This document shows positions 6,589-15,375 of a stretch of DNA of 46,253 bases, piece after piece (position 1 is the stretch's first letter; each line of letters begins with the position of its first letter). The notes under the pieces were generated by a model. The model saw nothing but the letters and a program-made list of their open reading frames with translations, was not told where the DNA came from and did not search any database. Position numbers and translations under genes: made by a program. Origin of the DNA: JAAYHC01 sp964483175 (GTDB taxonomy: Bacteria; Bacillota; UBA5301); contig CAZAAT010000006.1 in the NCBI GenBank assembly GCA_964483175.1, positions 1-46,253 on the forward strand. Direction: 5' to 3'.

Positions 6589-8721
6589 GTGACTAAACCC
6601 GTCGCTGCAAACCGAAGTGTTTTAAAAATAATAGCATACCTTGTTTTTTGTTTTTTATTGGTACTTTCGTTTTCCCAAATGACCCAGGCCGAAGAGGCCA
6701 ACCTTGAATTCTATATTAACGGACATCCCTATCCGGTTACTCTTCAGCCCGGGGAGACCAGCGGGGAATGGCTGGTATCATTGCGGGAGTTTGCTGAACA
6801 GACCGGGTTGACCCTGGGCTGGTTAGAGGAATCAAAAACGGTCCGGGTCAAAGATACCACCATTATCGCTTACTTGCAGGTTGGGTCCGCAGTGGCCTTA
6901 GTCAACTCTAATCAGTTTTTTCTATCAGAACCACTGAAATTGGTAAATGATCGGCTGATGGTTCCCCTAAGCTTTCTCACCGAAATTTTTGGTTATGAGA
7001 CGGCGGTTTTTCCTGACCGAATTGAGTTATCAATTTCGACCGAACTGCTTACCGGGCTTAGCACCACTATCCAGCAGGGCAGACCCGTGGTGAGCCTGCG
7101 AACAACGGGCTTGCCCCGGTTTGAAACCTATTTACTGGCCTCGCCGGATCGAATCGTTGTTGATTTTTATGATACGCGGATTGATTTAAATGGCGACTTT
7201 GACGGTTCATTTCCCGAAGAAACCGGGATTCTCGGTATCCGGTGGCACCAATTTAGACCTAATGTGGCCCGGGTAGTTATTGATCTGGCCCGCAGTGTCG
7301 GTTTTGAGGTGCTCCCAGCCCCGAATGGGCAGGGTTTGGACATTCAGCTATATAAACAAGTGCAGGCCGTTTCATTTCAGCGGATTTTTGGCAAGGCCCA
7401 GTTAGAGATCAAAGGTTCGGGACCGCTAAACTACTCGGTCACAAATCTTCATGATCCGGAGCGATTAGTTATTGATATCGAGAAAGCTACGCTAACGACT
7501 GCGATTCAGGAGATTGAGCTGCCAGCTGATCCTTTGGTCAATAAAATTAGGGTTAATCAGTTTTTGCCTCATATCGTGCGGATAGTCTTGGAGCTCAAGA
7601 ATCCCGCCGGGACGGTTGCAGCTCAAACCGCCGACCCGAACTCATTACTTTTAGAGCTGGTTAAAAAGGTAACCGGAGTGCAGGTTGCTCCGGTAGACGG
7701 GCGTTTGGCCTTCTTGATTCAGGGGGCGGGGATCGATGAATATGTGGTCGAGTATTTTCCCGACCTAGCCCAAATCCTTGTTGATATTCCTTCGGCCATG
7801 CTTGCCACCGATCAACCACGGTTGGTATTTGAGCAAGGGCCGGTTAGCGATGTTAAACTATTACAAATCGCCCCGACGGCGGTTCAAGTACAGATTGGGC
7901 TGCGCGGTTATCGTGGTCATGATGTGCTCGCCAATAGTCAGGGGCTTCGGGTACTCGTCAATGAATCACCCCTAGCTGGCCATAAAATCTTAATTGACCC
8001 GGGTCATGGGGGGCAAGATCCTGGGGCCATTGGCTGGACGGGGTTACGCGAAAAAGATGTTGTTTTAGATATTAGTTTGCGCCTGCGTGACCTGTTAGAA
8101 AACCAAGGGGCGCAAGTAATTCTAGCCCGGGACGATGATCGCTACATCTCGCTACTGGATCGAGCTTGCTTGGCTGAGAAAACCGGAGCTGAAGTTTTTG
8201 TCAGTATTCATGTTAATTCTTCAGTTAACAGAGAAGCTAACGGTACGGAAACATATTATTACTATGCAGACCCCAAGGGGCAAGAATTAGCGACTCTGAT
8301 TCAGCGCGAGATGCTAATGGGCCTAGATTTGAGTAATCGCGCCCCTAGACCGAACCGAGACTTTGTTGTCCTTAAGGAGAACACGGTGCCCGCTGTCTTA
8401 ACCGAGGTTGCCTTCATTAGCAATCGCGCCGAAGAAAAGTTGTTAAGTCAGCCCGAGTTTAGACAGAAGGCTGCCGAAGCGATATTTAGAGGCTTGGTAG
8501 CATATTTTGCCGGCCCAACGTGGCAGTATCGTGATCTGTTAGCGGCCCCGGTTGTGGACCAACAATTCCAGGAATTTTTGGCCCCTCCAGTAGCTCCGGG
8601 GCTTAAGCCCGAAAGCAAGGTGGAGGAGAAAGAAGAATTTAGCTGGCAGCAGATTCAAGTTACTCCCGACAAACCTGGAGCCGGTATAGTGGATAAGGTT
8701 CAGGTGATACAAATACAATAG
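6589..8721 (+). CDS. N-acetylmuramoyl-L-alanine amidase with copper-amine-oxidase-like and AMIN domains
   Basis: 710 residues from GTG 6589, chosen because GAGGAG at 6576-6581 lies 7 bases upstream and the signal peptide then begins properly (MTKPVAANRS, hydrophobic core VFCFLLVLSF, cleavage near QA/EE). About 30-130 is a Cu_amine_oxidN1-like substrate/wall-binding fold, and about 155-450 contains repeated AMIN-type beta domains. From 469 on is Amidase_3, with ligands in DPGHGGQDPGAIG (His473), the Glu of LREKDVV and His of SIHVNS, and catalytic Glu in LTEVAFISN. It cleaves the stem peptide from MurNAc outside the cell. A proline-rich C-terminal tail follows. murI follows directly. Confidence 0.9.
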   Translation: MTKPVAANRSVLKIIAYLVFCFLLVLSFSQMTQAEEANLEFYINGHPYPVTLQPGETSGEWLVSLREFAEQTGLTLGWLEESKTVRVKDTTIIAYLQVGSAVALVNSNQFFLSEPLKLVNDRLMVPLSFLTEIFGYETAVFPDRIELSISTELLTGLSTTIQQGRPVVSLRTTGLPRFETYLLASPDRIVVDFYDTRIDLNGDFDGSFPEETGILGIRWHQFRPNVARVVIDLARSVGFEVLPAPNGQGLDIQLYKQVQAVSFQRIFGKAQLEIKGSGPLNYSVTNLHDPERLVIDIEKATLTTAIQEIELPADPLVNKIRVNQFLPHIVRIVLELKNPAGTVAAQTADPNSLLLELVKKVTGVQVAPVDGRLAFLIQGAGIDEYVVEYFPDLAQILVDIPSAMLATDQPRLVFEQGPVSDVKLLQIAPTAVQVQIGLRGYRGHDVLANSQGLRVLVNESPLAGHKILIDPGHGGQDPGAIGWTGLREKDVVLDISLRLRDLLENQGAQVILARDDDRYISLLDRACLAEKTGAEVFVSIHVNSSVNREANGTETYYYYADPKGQELATLIQREMLMGLDLSNRAPRPNRDFVVLKENTVPAVLTEVAFISNRAEEKLLSQPEFRQKAAEAIFRGLVAYFAGPTWQYRDLLAAPVVDQQFQEFLAPPVAPGLKPESKVEEKEEFSWQQIQVTPDKPGAGIVDKVQVIQIQ

Positions 8722-8723
8722 CC

Positions 8724-9551
8724 ATGATGGAGAAGAAAACAGGGATGAAAAATAAACCGATCGGAATTTTTGATTCAGGGCTCGGCGGACTAACAGTAGT
8801 CCAGGAGGTCTGGAATTTGTTGCCTGCGGAGCAGATACTCTACTTCGGTGACACTGCCAGGGTGCCATATGGCGGCCGAAGTGAAACGGAGATCATCGAG
8901 TTTAATCGACAGATCATCGATTTTTTGGTCCACGAGGGGGCAAAAGCGATTATCTTCGCCTGCAATACTTCGACAGCGTTGGCGCTTTCCAAGATGAGAG
9001 AGCAATTTGCTGTGCCAATGTTCGGGATTATTAAGCCGGGGGCTAAGGCTGCTGTGGCTGTGACTCACAATAAGCGGATCGGGTTACTCGCGACCCAGGC
9101 TACCGTTAACAGTGGCGCATATCGTGAAGCGATAGTTGCGCTCAATCCTGAAGTGACCTTGTTTGAGCAGGCCTCGCCCAAACTCGTTCCGCTAATTGAA
9201 GACGGTCTGGTCGATATGTGTGCTGTCCAAGGGGCTCTTAAAGAGTATCTTACCCCCTTAAGCCAATTGGAAGTCGACACTCTGATTTATGGGTGTACTC
9301 ACTATCCCTTCTTGCAAGCTCAAGTAGAGCGCTTGTTTCCCGGTCAATTTAGCCACATCAACCCGGCGCGGAGTTGTGTGTTAGAGGTTAAAGAGTATTT
9401 AGCGCAGAATAAACTGTTCTCTGAACAAAAGAACGGCACAGACCGCTATTTTGTCAGCGGTGAGCCCGGCAAGTTCGGTCTTATTGGCTCACGTCTGATT
9501 GGTCAGGTGCTTCCTACTCCGGGAAAAGTGGATATAGAAAGCTGGGGATAA
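8724..9551 (+). CDS. murI: Glutamate racemase
   Basis: Up to 275 residues. IGIFDSGLGGLTV is the MurI N-terminal signature. FACNTSTALAL and YGCTHYPFL contain the two catalytic cysteines. It makes D-glutamate for peptidoglycan. The upstream ATG at 8724 lacks a clear SD; ATG 8745 gives MKNKPIGIFDSG, the usual family N-terminus, with GGAGAAG about 10 bases before, and may be the true start. It lies 2 bases after the amidase and 2 bases before murD. Confidence 0.93.
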   Translation: MMEKKTGMKNKPIGIFDSGLGGLTVVQEVWNLLPAEQILYFGDTARVPYGGRSETEIIEFNRQIIDFLVHEGAKAIIFACNTSTALALSKMREQFAVPMFGIIKPGAKAAVAVTHNKRIGLLATQATVNSGAYREAIVALNPEVTLFEQASPKLVPLIEDGLVDMCAVQGALKEYLTPLSQLEVDTLIYGCTHYPFLQAQVERLFPGQFSHINPARSCVLEVKEYLAQNKLFSEQKNGTDRYFVSGEPGKFGLIGSRLIGQVLPTPGKVDIESWG

Positions 9552-9553
9552 GA

Positions 9554-10921
9554 TTGTTCACAGATTTGGGTGAGGGTAAAAGGTGTGCCTTGGTCGGCCT
9601 TGGTCTAACCAACCAGGCAGTCGCTCAGTACCTGGCCAAGCTCGGGGTTTCCTTGGTAGGGTATGACCAGAAAACACGGTCAGAATTAGGATCGGTTGCG
9701 CCAGCCTTGGAGGATATTGGCGTTGAATTACGGGTTGGACCAGATAGTTTTTCTCATGAATTGACAGGGTTTGATTATATTTTTGTTTCCCCCGGCATTA
9801 GGGCAGATATTCCGATGATTAGCGCCGCGGCGGCCGGCGGGGCAATAGTAACCAATGAAATAGATTTATTGCTGCATTTAGCTCCAGGATTTGTCGTCGG
9901 CATTACGGGGTCAAGTGGGAAAACAACAACCACTAGTTTGGTCGGGCATATTCTGCAGCGAGCTGGCCGTTCGGTACTTGTCGGCGGAAACATCGGCGAG
10001 CCGTTGATTGCTCGGGTGCCTGAGATGACAGCAGAAACCATACTTGTTTTAGAGCTTAGCAGCTTTCAACTGATGAATGTGCGTAAAAGTCCTGAGCTCG
10101 CCTTGATTACTAACATCACACCTAATCATTTGGACTATCATACTTCCATGCAGGAGTATATCGAGGCCAAAAAGCGGATCTTTTCTCTCCAGGATAATTG
10201 TGGTGCGGTGGTGCTAAATGCTGACGACCCCCTGGTGATGGATTTGGCCATTGATGCCCCCGGAGAAATATTCACTTTTTCCCGGCAGAGACGGGTTAAT
10301 CACGGGGCCTGTTTAGATGGGGATCAGATTGTCTTGATAGATGGTGAAAGCGTCCGTCCGGTCTTGTCGATTTCGGAGATTCCGTTGCGGGGAGCTCATA
10401 ATTTGGAGAATGTCTTGGCGGCGACAATTCTCGCCAGCCGCTGTGGCGTAACGGTTGAAATTATTCGGGAGGCTATCCAGGATTTCCAGCCGGTCGAGCA
10501 TCGCTTGGAGCCAGTTCGGGAGCTAGGTGGGGTCAAATATTACAATGATTCAATTGCGACCTCACCGGCTAGAGCTATTGCTGGAATCCGGTCTTTTAGC
10601 GAACCGGTGATTTTGATTGCCGGCGGGTACGATAAAAAATTACCATTTGACGAGTTTGTCAGAGAGTTGCCGGGGAGGGTTCGCCATTTATTGTTGCTAG
10701 GGACTACTGCCCCACTGATCGCCGAACTGATTGATGATCTATCCGACGGCCCGGACTATACTCTCTGTTCGAGTCTACAAGAAGCTGTCGACAAGGCCCG
10801 GGAGATTGCCGCTTCCGGAGAGGTGGTGCTATTATCGCCGGCCTGTGCAAGCTTCGACATGTTCCCGAATTATCGAGAACGGGGTCGCATTTTTAAAGAA
10901 TTGGTATTCAGATTACAATAA
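9554..10921 (+). CDS. murD: UDP-N-acetylmuramoylalanine--D-glutamate ligase
   Basis: 455 residues, normal MurD length. N-terminal Rossmann-like CALVGLGLTNQAVA, ATP P-loop GITGSSGKTTTT near residue 116, the Mur ligase motif NITPNHLDYH and the YNDSIATSP segment. It adds D-glutamate to UDP-MurNAc-L-alanine. The TTG start at 9554 has GGGGA about 6 bases upstream. Its pairing with murI places production and use of D-glutamate side by side, outside the usual dcw cluster. Confidence 0.94.
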   Translation: MFTDLGEGKRCALVGLGLTNQAVAQYLAKLGVSLVGYDQKTRSELGSVAPALEDIGVELRVGPDSFSHELTGFDYIFVSPGIRADIPMISAAAAGGAIVTNEIDLLLHLAPGFVVGITGSSGKTTTTSLVGHILQRAGRSVLVGGNIGEPLIARVPEMTAETILVLELSSFQLMNVRKSPELALITNITPNHLDYHTSMQEYIEAKKRIFSLQDNCGAVVLNADDPLVMDLAIDAPGEIFTFSRQRRVNHGACLDGDQIVLIDGESVRPVLSISEIPLRGAHNLENVLAATILASRCGVTVEIIREAIQDFQPVEHRLEPVRELGGVKYYNDSIATSPARAIAGIRSFSEPVILIAGGYDKKLPFDEFVRELPGRVRHLLLLGTTAPLIAELIDDLSDGPDYTLCSSLQEAVDKAREIAASGEVVLLSPACASFDMFPNYRERGRIFKELVFRLQ

Positions 10922-10954
10922 CTTAAACTGCGTCTTAACAAGGAGGATTTATTG

Positions 10955-11713
10955 ATGCGTACTGATGGACGTGCTCCTGGAGAGCTTCGCCCAATTACGA
11001 TAATACGTAATTATCTTAAATATCCCGAAGGATCGGTGCTGATCGAAGCGGGTGATACCAAAGTTATCTGTACCGCTAGCGTTGAAGAGCGAGTGCCACT
11101 GTGGCTAAAAGGAACCGGAAAAGGCTGGATTACGGCAGAGTATGGGATGCTTCCGCGTGCTACCGAAACGCGAAATATGCGGGAGGCCAGCAAAGGCAAG
11201 CAAGGCGGACGGACAATGGAAATCCAAAGGTTAATCGGACGGGCGCTGCGGTCAGTGGTTGACTTGGCGGCTTTGGGTGATCGGACCATCTGGGTGGACT
11301 GTGATGTCATTCAGGCGGACGGGGGTACGAGGACCGCCTCGATTACCGGCTCATTTGTGGCCTTAATAGACGCTCTCCTGCATGTTTGGCAGACCAATGA
11401 CAACTTGAATTGGCGGACATTGCCTGTCACCGATTTCCTCGCGGGGGTTAGTGCGGGGATAGTTGACGGAGTTCCCCTGTTGGATTTAAACTATGCAGAG
11501 GATTCGACTGCGCAGGTAGATATGAATTTTGTGATGACTTCCGGCAATCGAGTCATTGAAATTCAGGGAACAGCCGAACAATACCCGTTTACTCAAGCTG
11601 AGTTGGGGCAGTTGCTGGCCTTGGCGCAGCAAGGCATCTCCGAGCTGATTGATCTGCAAAAAGAAGCTCTGGGAGCTGATGCCGCCAAAGTAGGGAGATG
11701 GTCGCTTGCGTAA
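10955..11713 (+). CDS. rph: Ribonuclease PH
   Basis: 252 residues. RTDGRAPGELRPI, the TRNMREASKGKQGGRTMEIQ region, VDCDVIQADGGTRTASITG and MTSGNRVIEIQGTAE are all RNase PH motifs. It trims tRNA 3-prime ends phosphorolytically. ATG 10955 is preferred over TTG 10952, since AAGGAGG at 10940-10946 is 8 bases upstream. Its last 8 bases overlap rdgB, the common rph-rdgB pair in Firmicutes, and tRNA genes follow. Confidence 0.95.
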   Translation: MRTDGRAPGELRPITIIRNYLKYPEGSVLIEAGDTKVICTASVEERVPLWLKGTGKGWITAEYGMLPRATETRNMREASKGKQGGRTMEIQRLIGRALRSVVDLAALGDRTIWVDCDVIQADGGTRTASITGSFVALIDALLHVWQTNDNLNWRTLPVTDFLAGVSAGIVDGVPLLDLNYAEDSTAQVDMNFVMTSGNRVIEIQGTAEQYPFTQAELGQLLALAQQGISELIDLQKEALGADAAKVGRWSLA

Positions 11714-12308
11714 GTTGATCTTGGCTTCGCGCAACCAACATAAAATCGTCGAATTGCAGGAGCTGTTGGCCGGGTTAGGCCTGACGATACTACCGGTTCC
11801 CGCTTCGGCCCCAGAGGTGGTCGAAGATGGGGAGACTTTCCAGGCTAATGCGGCGAAGAAAGCCGAGGCGATTGCGGCCTATACTCAAGAGTGGACTTTG
11901 GCAGATGATTCTGGCTTGGAAGTGGATTTTCTGCGGGGCAAGCCTGGTGTATTCTCGGCGCGGTTTGCCGGGGAAGACGCTACTGACGCTGAAAATAATG
12001 CCAAGCTTTTGGGCTTGCTCAAAGATGTGCCACCAACTGAGCGCGGAGCACAATTTCGCTCGGTGATCGCTTTGGCCCGCCCAGGGCACCCAACCGTATT
12101 TGTCGAGGGGATTTGTCGGGGCATGATCGCCACGGAGGCCCGAGGCTTTAATGGATTTGGCTATGACCCCTTGTTTTACCTGCCGGAGTTAGGGAAGACC
12201 TTTGCCGAGCTAACACCGGAGGAAAAAAACCGGATTAGCCACCGTGCTTTGGCGATGGCCAAGGTCAAGGAGGTTATCGCTCAAATTTTAACTGGGACTG
12301 ATTGTTGA
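11706..12308 (+). CDS. rdgB: XTP/dITP diphosphatase (RdgB/HAM1)
   Basis: 200 residues. LASRNQHKIVEL at the N-terminus, TLADDSGLEVDFLRGKPGVFSARFAG and SHRALAMAKV are HAM1-family motifs with the acidic metal site. It hydrolyses inosine and xanthosine triphosphates to monophosphates, cleansing nucleotide pools. The TTG start at 11706 overlaps rph, with GGGAGA upstream. The stop codon lies inside the -35 element of the tRNA promoter. Confidence 0.94.
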   Translation: MRKLILASRNQHKIVELQELLAGLGLTILPVPASAPEVVEDGETFQANAAKKAEAIAAYTQEWTLADDSGLEVDFLRGKPGVFSARFAGEDATDAENNAKLLGLLKDVPPTERGAQFRSVIALARPGHPTVFVEGICRGMIATEARGFNGFGYDPLFYLPELGKTFAELTPEEKNRISHRALAMAKVKEVIAQILTGTDC

Positions 12309-12333
12309 CAGGTAAATCAGCTCATGTTATCAT
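12305..12333 (+). promoter_or_regulatory. Sigma-A promoter of the Pro-Arg-His tRNA cluster
   Basis: TTGACA (12305-12310), 17-base spacer, TATCAT (12328-12333). The consensus -35 and ideal spacing fit a strong stable-RNA promoter 43 bases before the first tRNA. Confidence 0.75.
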
Positions 12334-12375
12334 AATAAGGCAGTTCAGGAGACTGCACCATTTCTCCTGGTGGAT

Positions 12376-12452
12376 CGGGGCGTAGCGCAGTTTGGTAGCG
12401 CACTTGCCTTGGGAGCAAGGGGTCGCTGGTTCGAATCCAGTCGCCCCGACCA
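12376..12452 (+). tRNA. tRNA-Pro(TGG)
   Basis: Acceptor CGGGGCG pairs with CGCCCCG. Anticodon loop CTTGGGA gives TGG, the T-arm is GGTTCGAATCC, and CCA is encoded. Confidence 0.95.
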
Positions 12453-12459
12453 TTTTTCT

Positions 12460-12535
12460 GCGCCTGTAGCTCAGGGGATAGAGCAACGGACTTCTAATCC
12501 GTGGGCCGTAGGTTCGATTCCTACCAGGCGCGCCA
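12460..12535 (+). tRNA. tRNA-Arg(TCT)
   Basis: Acceptor GCGCCTG pairs with CAGGCGC. Anticodon loop CTTCTAA gives TCT, T-loop TTCGATT, CCA encoded. It lies 7 bases after tRNA-Pro. Confidence 0.95.
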
Positions 12536-12550
12536 TTAACAGTTAAATAT

Positions 12551-12628
12551 GGTGGGTGTAGCTCAGCTGGTCAGAGCGCCAGGTTGTGGCCCTGGAGGTC
12601 GTGGGTTCAAGTCCCATCACTCACCCCA
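12551..12628 (+). tRNA. tRNA-His(GTG)
   Basis: The anticodon loop gives GTG. The extra 5-prime G (G-1) facing C73 is present, as in histidine tRNAs, and CCA is encoded. Confidence 0.94.
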
Positions 12629-12641
12629 ATAAGTTTAAAAT

Positions 12642-12674
12642 AGGACTTTCTACTGGCAGAAAGTCCTTTATTCT
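12642..12674 (+). terminator. Intrinsic terminator of tRNA cluster 1
   Basis: Perfect 10-bp stem AGGACTTTCT/AGAAAGTCCT (12642-12651, 12658-12667), loop ACTGGC, then TTATTCT. Confidence 0.8.
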
Positions 12675-12740
12675 ATCGGTATCGGCATACTGACTTTTTG
12701 GGTTATACTAGAATAGAGGTGCAACCGTTCGGAGGCGAAT

Positions 12741-12956
12741 ATGCAGAAAATAACCCTTAAGATCGCTGGAATGTCCTGTGATCATTGCAAGACGGCCGTA
12801 GAGGAGAAACTGGAAAAGCTTGACGGGGTTGACGATGTTACGGTCAATTTGGCTGAAGGTATAGCCAAAATCGTTTATGATGCCGATGAAGTCGGAGTCG
12901 GCCAACTCCAACAGGCGATCGTGGATGCCGGATACCAAGTTATTGAGCTCTACTAA
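12741..12956 (+). CDS. CopZ-like heavy-metal-associated (HMA) domain protein
   Basis: 71 residues forming a single ferredoxin-like HMA domain with the metal motif GMSCDHC (Cys13, Cys16). Single-domain proteins of this kind are copper chaperones handing Cu(I) to P-type ATPases or a CsoR repressor; neither is in the window, so the metal is inferred. SD GGAGG is at 12731-12735. A TATACT at 12704-12709 may be the -10. It is isolated between two tRNA groups. Confidence 0.88.
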   Translation: MQKITLKIAGMSCDHCKTAVEEKLEKLDGVDDVTVNLAEGIAKIVYDADEVGVGQLQQAIVDAGYQVIELY

Positions 12957-12974
12957 GCATTTGCTAAGTCACTC

Positions 12975-13003
12975 TTGCGTAAATTGCTTAGCTGTGCTAT
13001 GAT
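12975..13003 (+). promoter_or_regulatory. Promoter of the Leu-Gly tRNA pair
   Basis: TTGCGT (12975-12980), 17-base spacer, TATGAT (12998-13003), 14 bases before tRNA-Leu. Confidence 0.65.
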
Positions 13004-13017
13004 AATGACTGCGGTTT

Positions 13018-13102
13018 GCGAGAGTGGCGGAATTGGCAGACGCACTAGACTTAGGATCTAGCGGGTAAAACCGTGGGGGTTCAACTCCCCCCTCTCGCAC
13101 CA
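13018..13102 (+). tRNA. tRNA-Leu(TAG)
   Basis: Class II tRNA with a long variable arm. Acceptor GCGAGAG pairs with CTCTCGC, anticodon TAG lies in loop CTTAGGA, and CCA is encoded. Confidence 0.95.
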
Positions 13103-13112
13103 TAGAGAATGG

Positions 13113-13187
13113 GCGGAAGTAGTTCAGTGGTAGAACACCACCTTGCCAAGGTGGGGGTCGCGGGTTCAAGTCCCGTCTTCCGCTCCA
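13113..13187 (+). tRNA. tRNA-Gly(GCC)
   Basis: Acceptor GCGGAAG pairs with CTTCCGC. The anticodon loop TTGCCAA gives GCC, T-arm GGGTTCAAGTCCC, CCA encoded. Confidence 0.95.
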
Positions 13188-13201
13188 AGTTTGAAAAAAG
13201 T

Positions 13202-13232
13202 GGAGTTCTTGTCAGTGCAAGGACTCCTTTTG
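13202..13232 (+). terminator. Intrinsic terminator after tRNA-Gly
   Basis: 10-bp stem GGAGTTCTTG/CAAGGACTCC (one G.U), loop TCAGTG, then TTTT. In the remaining 130 bases before tig I see no convincing promoter. Confidence 0.75.
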
Positions 13233-13361
13233 GTGTTATTTTGGAATTCTTTTAGTTAGAGGGAATCGTATCGTGTTTAGCGAAAGTTTTTCAAGAAATA
13301 GCCCTTGGTTTACAGATACTAGTGTCATGGCATAGACTAAGGAGAGGCAGGAGGAAGCCGA

Positions 13362-14714
13362 ATGCAAACGGAGTTGAAAAAATTAGAGAACAATACTGTT
13401 GAATTGACCGTGGAAGTTGAAGCAGAGCGGGTTAACGAAGCAATTGAAAAAGCCTACCGGAAACTACGCACCAACGTAACCATTCCAGGTTTTCGCAAAG
13501 GGAAGGCGCCCAGGGCATTGGTCGAGCGCCATCTGGGTAGCGGAGTCCTATATGAAGAAGCAATAAACCAGCTATTCCCTGATGCTTATGGTGAGGCTCT
13601 TGATAAGGAACAGGTTGAGCCGATCGATGATCCAGAACTAGAGCTTGTCCAGTTCGAAGAGAACAAGCCGTTTATTTTCAAGGCCACCGTCGAGGTTAAG
13701 CCGGAGGTAAACTTGGGTCAATACGTGGGATTAAAAGCAACAAAGGTTGTCGAAAATGTTAATGAGGATCATATCAACTTGGTTCTCGAGCAGATGCGGG
13801 AACGCCAAGCCGAACTGGTTTCCTCGGAAAAACAAGAGGTTGGCAAGGGCGATTTCGTAGTGATTGACTTTGCAGGTTTTATTGATGATGAACCGTTTAG
13901 CGGTGGATCAGGCAAAGATGTGACCATGGAGGTTGGAGCTGGTAAGTTCTTGCCAGAGTTTGAAGAGGGTGTTGTCGGGGCTAAGCTTGGGGAGGAGATC
14001 GAGGTTCCAGTCACTTTCCCGGATGAATATGGCGCTGACTTCCTTCAGGGCAAGACGGCCAACTTTAAGATAACGGTCAAAGAAATCAAGGAAAAGAAGC
14101 TACCGGAGTTGGATGATGAGTTTGCCAAAGATGTGAGTGAGCACGAAACTTTAGCTGCGCTTAAAGAAGAAATCAAAGAGGCTGTGGCTAAAGATAACGA
14201 GAGGGTAGCTAGCCGAAGGCTCGAAGATGAGCTGGTGAAGATGATTTGTGAGGACTCTGAGGTAGAAATTCCGGATAAGATGGTTGAACGTCAGATTGAT
14301 CGGAGGGTCAATGACCTTAGCATGCGCCTTTCCCAGCAAGGATTTACCCTCGAAGCCTATTTGGAGGCTGAAAAGATCTCCGGTGACCAGTTGCGTGATG
14401 AGTTTCGCGAAGGAGCGGCCCAAGACGTCAAAACCGCCTTGGTTTTAGAAGCAATCGGCAAGAAAGAAAATATTTTGATTGATGAGTCAGATTATGAAAC
14501 TAGGATAAAAGAAATTTTTGGTGCTAACGATGAGGATTTACCAAAATTAAAGGCTCGGTTGGAACATGATGGGGCCAGCCGACGTTTTAAAGATCAGTTG
14601 CTGGGAGAAAAAATATTACAATTTTTAGTCGACAATGCGGATGTTACCACCGAGTATAAAGATACCGATGATACGGATATCGTAGGTAAAGTGGAGCCTC
14701 AACCGGTCGACTAA
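13362..14714 (+). CDS. tig: Trigger factor (ribosome-associated chaperone / prolyl isomerase)
   Basis: 450 residues. The ribosome-binding motif GFRKGKAP lies at 43-50, an FKBP-type PPIase domain at about 150-245 (VVIDFAGFIDDEPFSGG, GFKxxF-like FPDEYGADFLQGK), and the helical chaperone arms to the end. It binds nascent chains at the ribosomal exit tunnel. SD AGGAGGAAG precedes the ATG. It heads the conserved tig-clpP-clpX order. Confidence 0.96.
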   Translation: MQTELKKLENNTVELTVEVEAERVNEAIEKAYRKLRTNVTIPGFRKGKAPRALVERHLGSGVLYEEAINQLFPDAYGEALDKEQVEPIDDPELELVQFEENKPFIFKATVEVKPEVNLGQYVGLKATKVVENVNEDHINLVLEQMRERQAELVSSEKQEVGKGDFVVIDFAGFIDDEPFSGGSGKDVTMEVGAGKFLPEFEEGVVGAKLGEEIEVPVTFPDEYGADFLQGKTANFKITVKEIKEKKLPELDDEFAKDVSEHETLAALKEEIKEAVAKDNERVASRRLEDELVKMICEDSEVEIPDKMVERQIDRRVNDLSMRLSQQGFTLEAYLEAEKISGDQLRDEFREGAAQDVKTALVLEAIGKKENILIDESDYETRIKEIFGANDEDLPKLKARLEHDGASRRFKDQLLGEKILQFLVDNADVTTEYKDTDDTDIVGKVEPQPVD

Positions 14715-14738
14715 AGATACAGGGAGGAAGTAACAACG

Positions 14739-15338
14739 ATGAGCTCATTAGTTCCGATGGTTGTAGAACAAAGCAATCGGGGAGAAAGAGCCTACGATAT
14801 TTTTTCCAGATTGCTGAAAGAACGGATAATTTTCCTTGGGGGACCGATTAACGATACCGTAGCTAATTTGGTCATCGCTCAGATGTTACATCTTGAAGGC
14901 GAAGCGCCCGATAAGGATATCTACTTATATATTAACAGCCCTGGCGGCGATATTTACTCGGGCCTTGCCATCTACGATACTATGCAGTATATTAAGTCGG
15001 ATGTCTGCACAATCTGTGTTGGGATGGCCGCCTCGATGGCAGCGCTACTGCTCGCCTCGGGCACCCGTGGTAAACGATCTGCCCTACCGTATTCACGGAT
15101 CATGATTCACCAACCGTTAGGTGGCGCTCAAGGGCAGGCCAAGGATATTGAAATTCGGGCGAAAGAAATCCTATACCTCAAGTCAGTGGCAAATGAGATC
15201 TTGCATAAACATACTGAACAGGATCTGGCTAAGATCGAAGTTGATACGGACCGGGATTATTTCATGTCGGCCCAAGAAGCGAAGGAATATGGGATCATTG
15301 ACACGATTTTCACTAGTAAACGCGAGGTTGCCAAATAG
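14739..15338 (+). CDS. clpP: ATP-dependent Clp protease proteolytic subunit
   Basis: 199 residues. Catalytic triad Ser99 (GMAASMAA), His124 (MIHQPLGG) and Asp173 (DRDYFMS). The tetradecameric barrel degrades substrates fed by ClpX. SD GGGAGGAAG is upstream. No CtsR heptamer repeats are visible before it. Confidence 0.97.
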   Translation: MSSLVPMVVEQSNRGERAYDIFSRLLKERIIFLGGPINDTVANLVIAQMLHLEGEAPDKDIYLYINSPGGDIYSGLAIYDTMQYIKSDVCTICVGMAASMAALLLASGTRGKRSALPYSRIMIHQPLGGAQGQAKDIEIRAKEILYLKSVANEILHKHTEQDLAKIEVDTDRDYFMSAQEAKEYGIIDTIFTSKREVAK

Positions 15339-15375
15339 TCTTATCGTCAGGCCCCATTTTAGATGAGGTGATTCA

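Noticed and set aside
6290..6701. Minus-strand reading frames across the RNA region
   Set aside because: They are short, show no recognisable motif, and lie in a region whose every scale of structure is explained by + strand base pairing.
12957..13017. GCTAAG...CTTAGC hairpin between the CopZ-like gene and tRNA-Leu as a terminator
   Set aside because: Only six pairs with a long loop and no U-tract; the bases are better read as the tRNA promoter.
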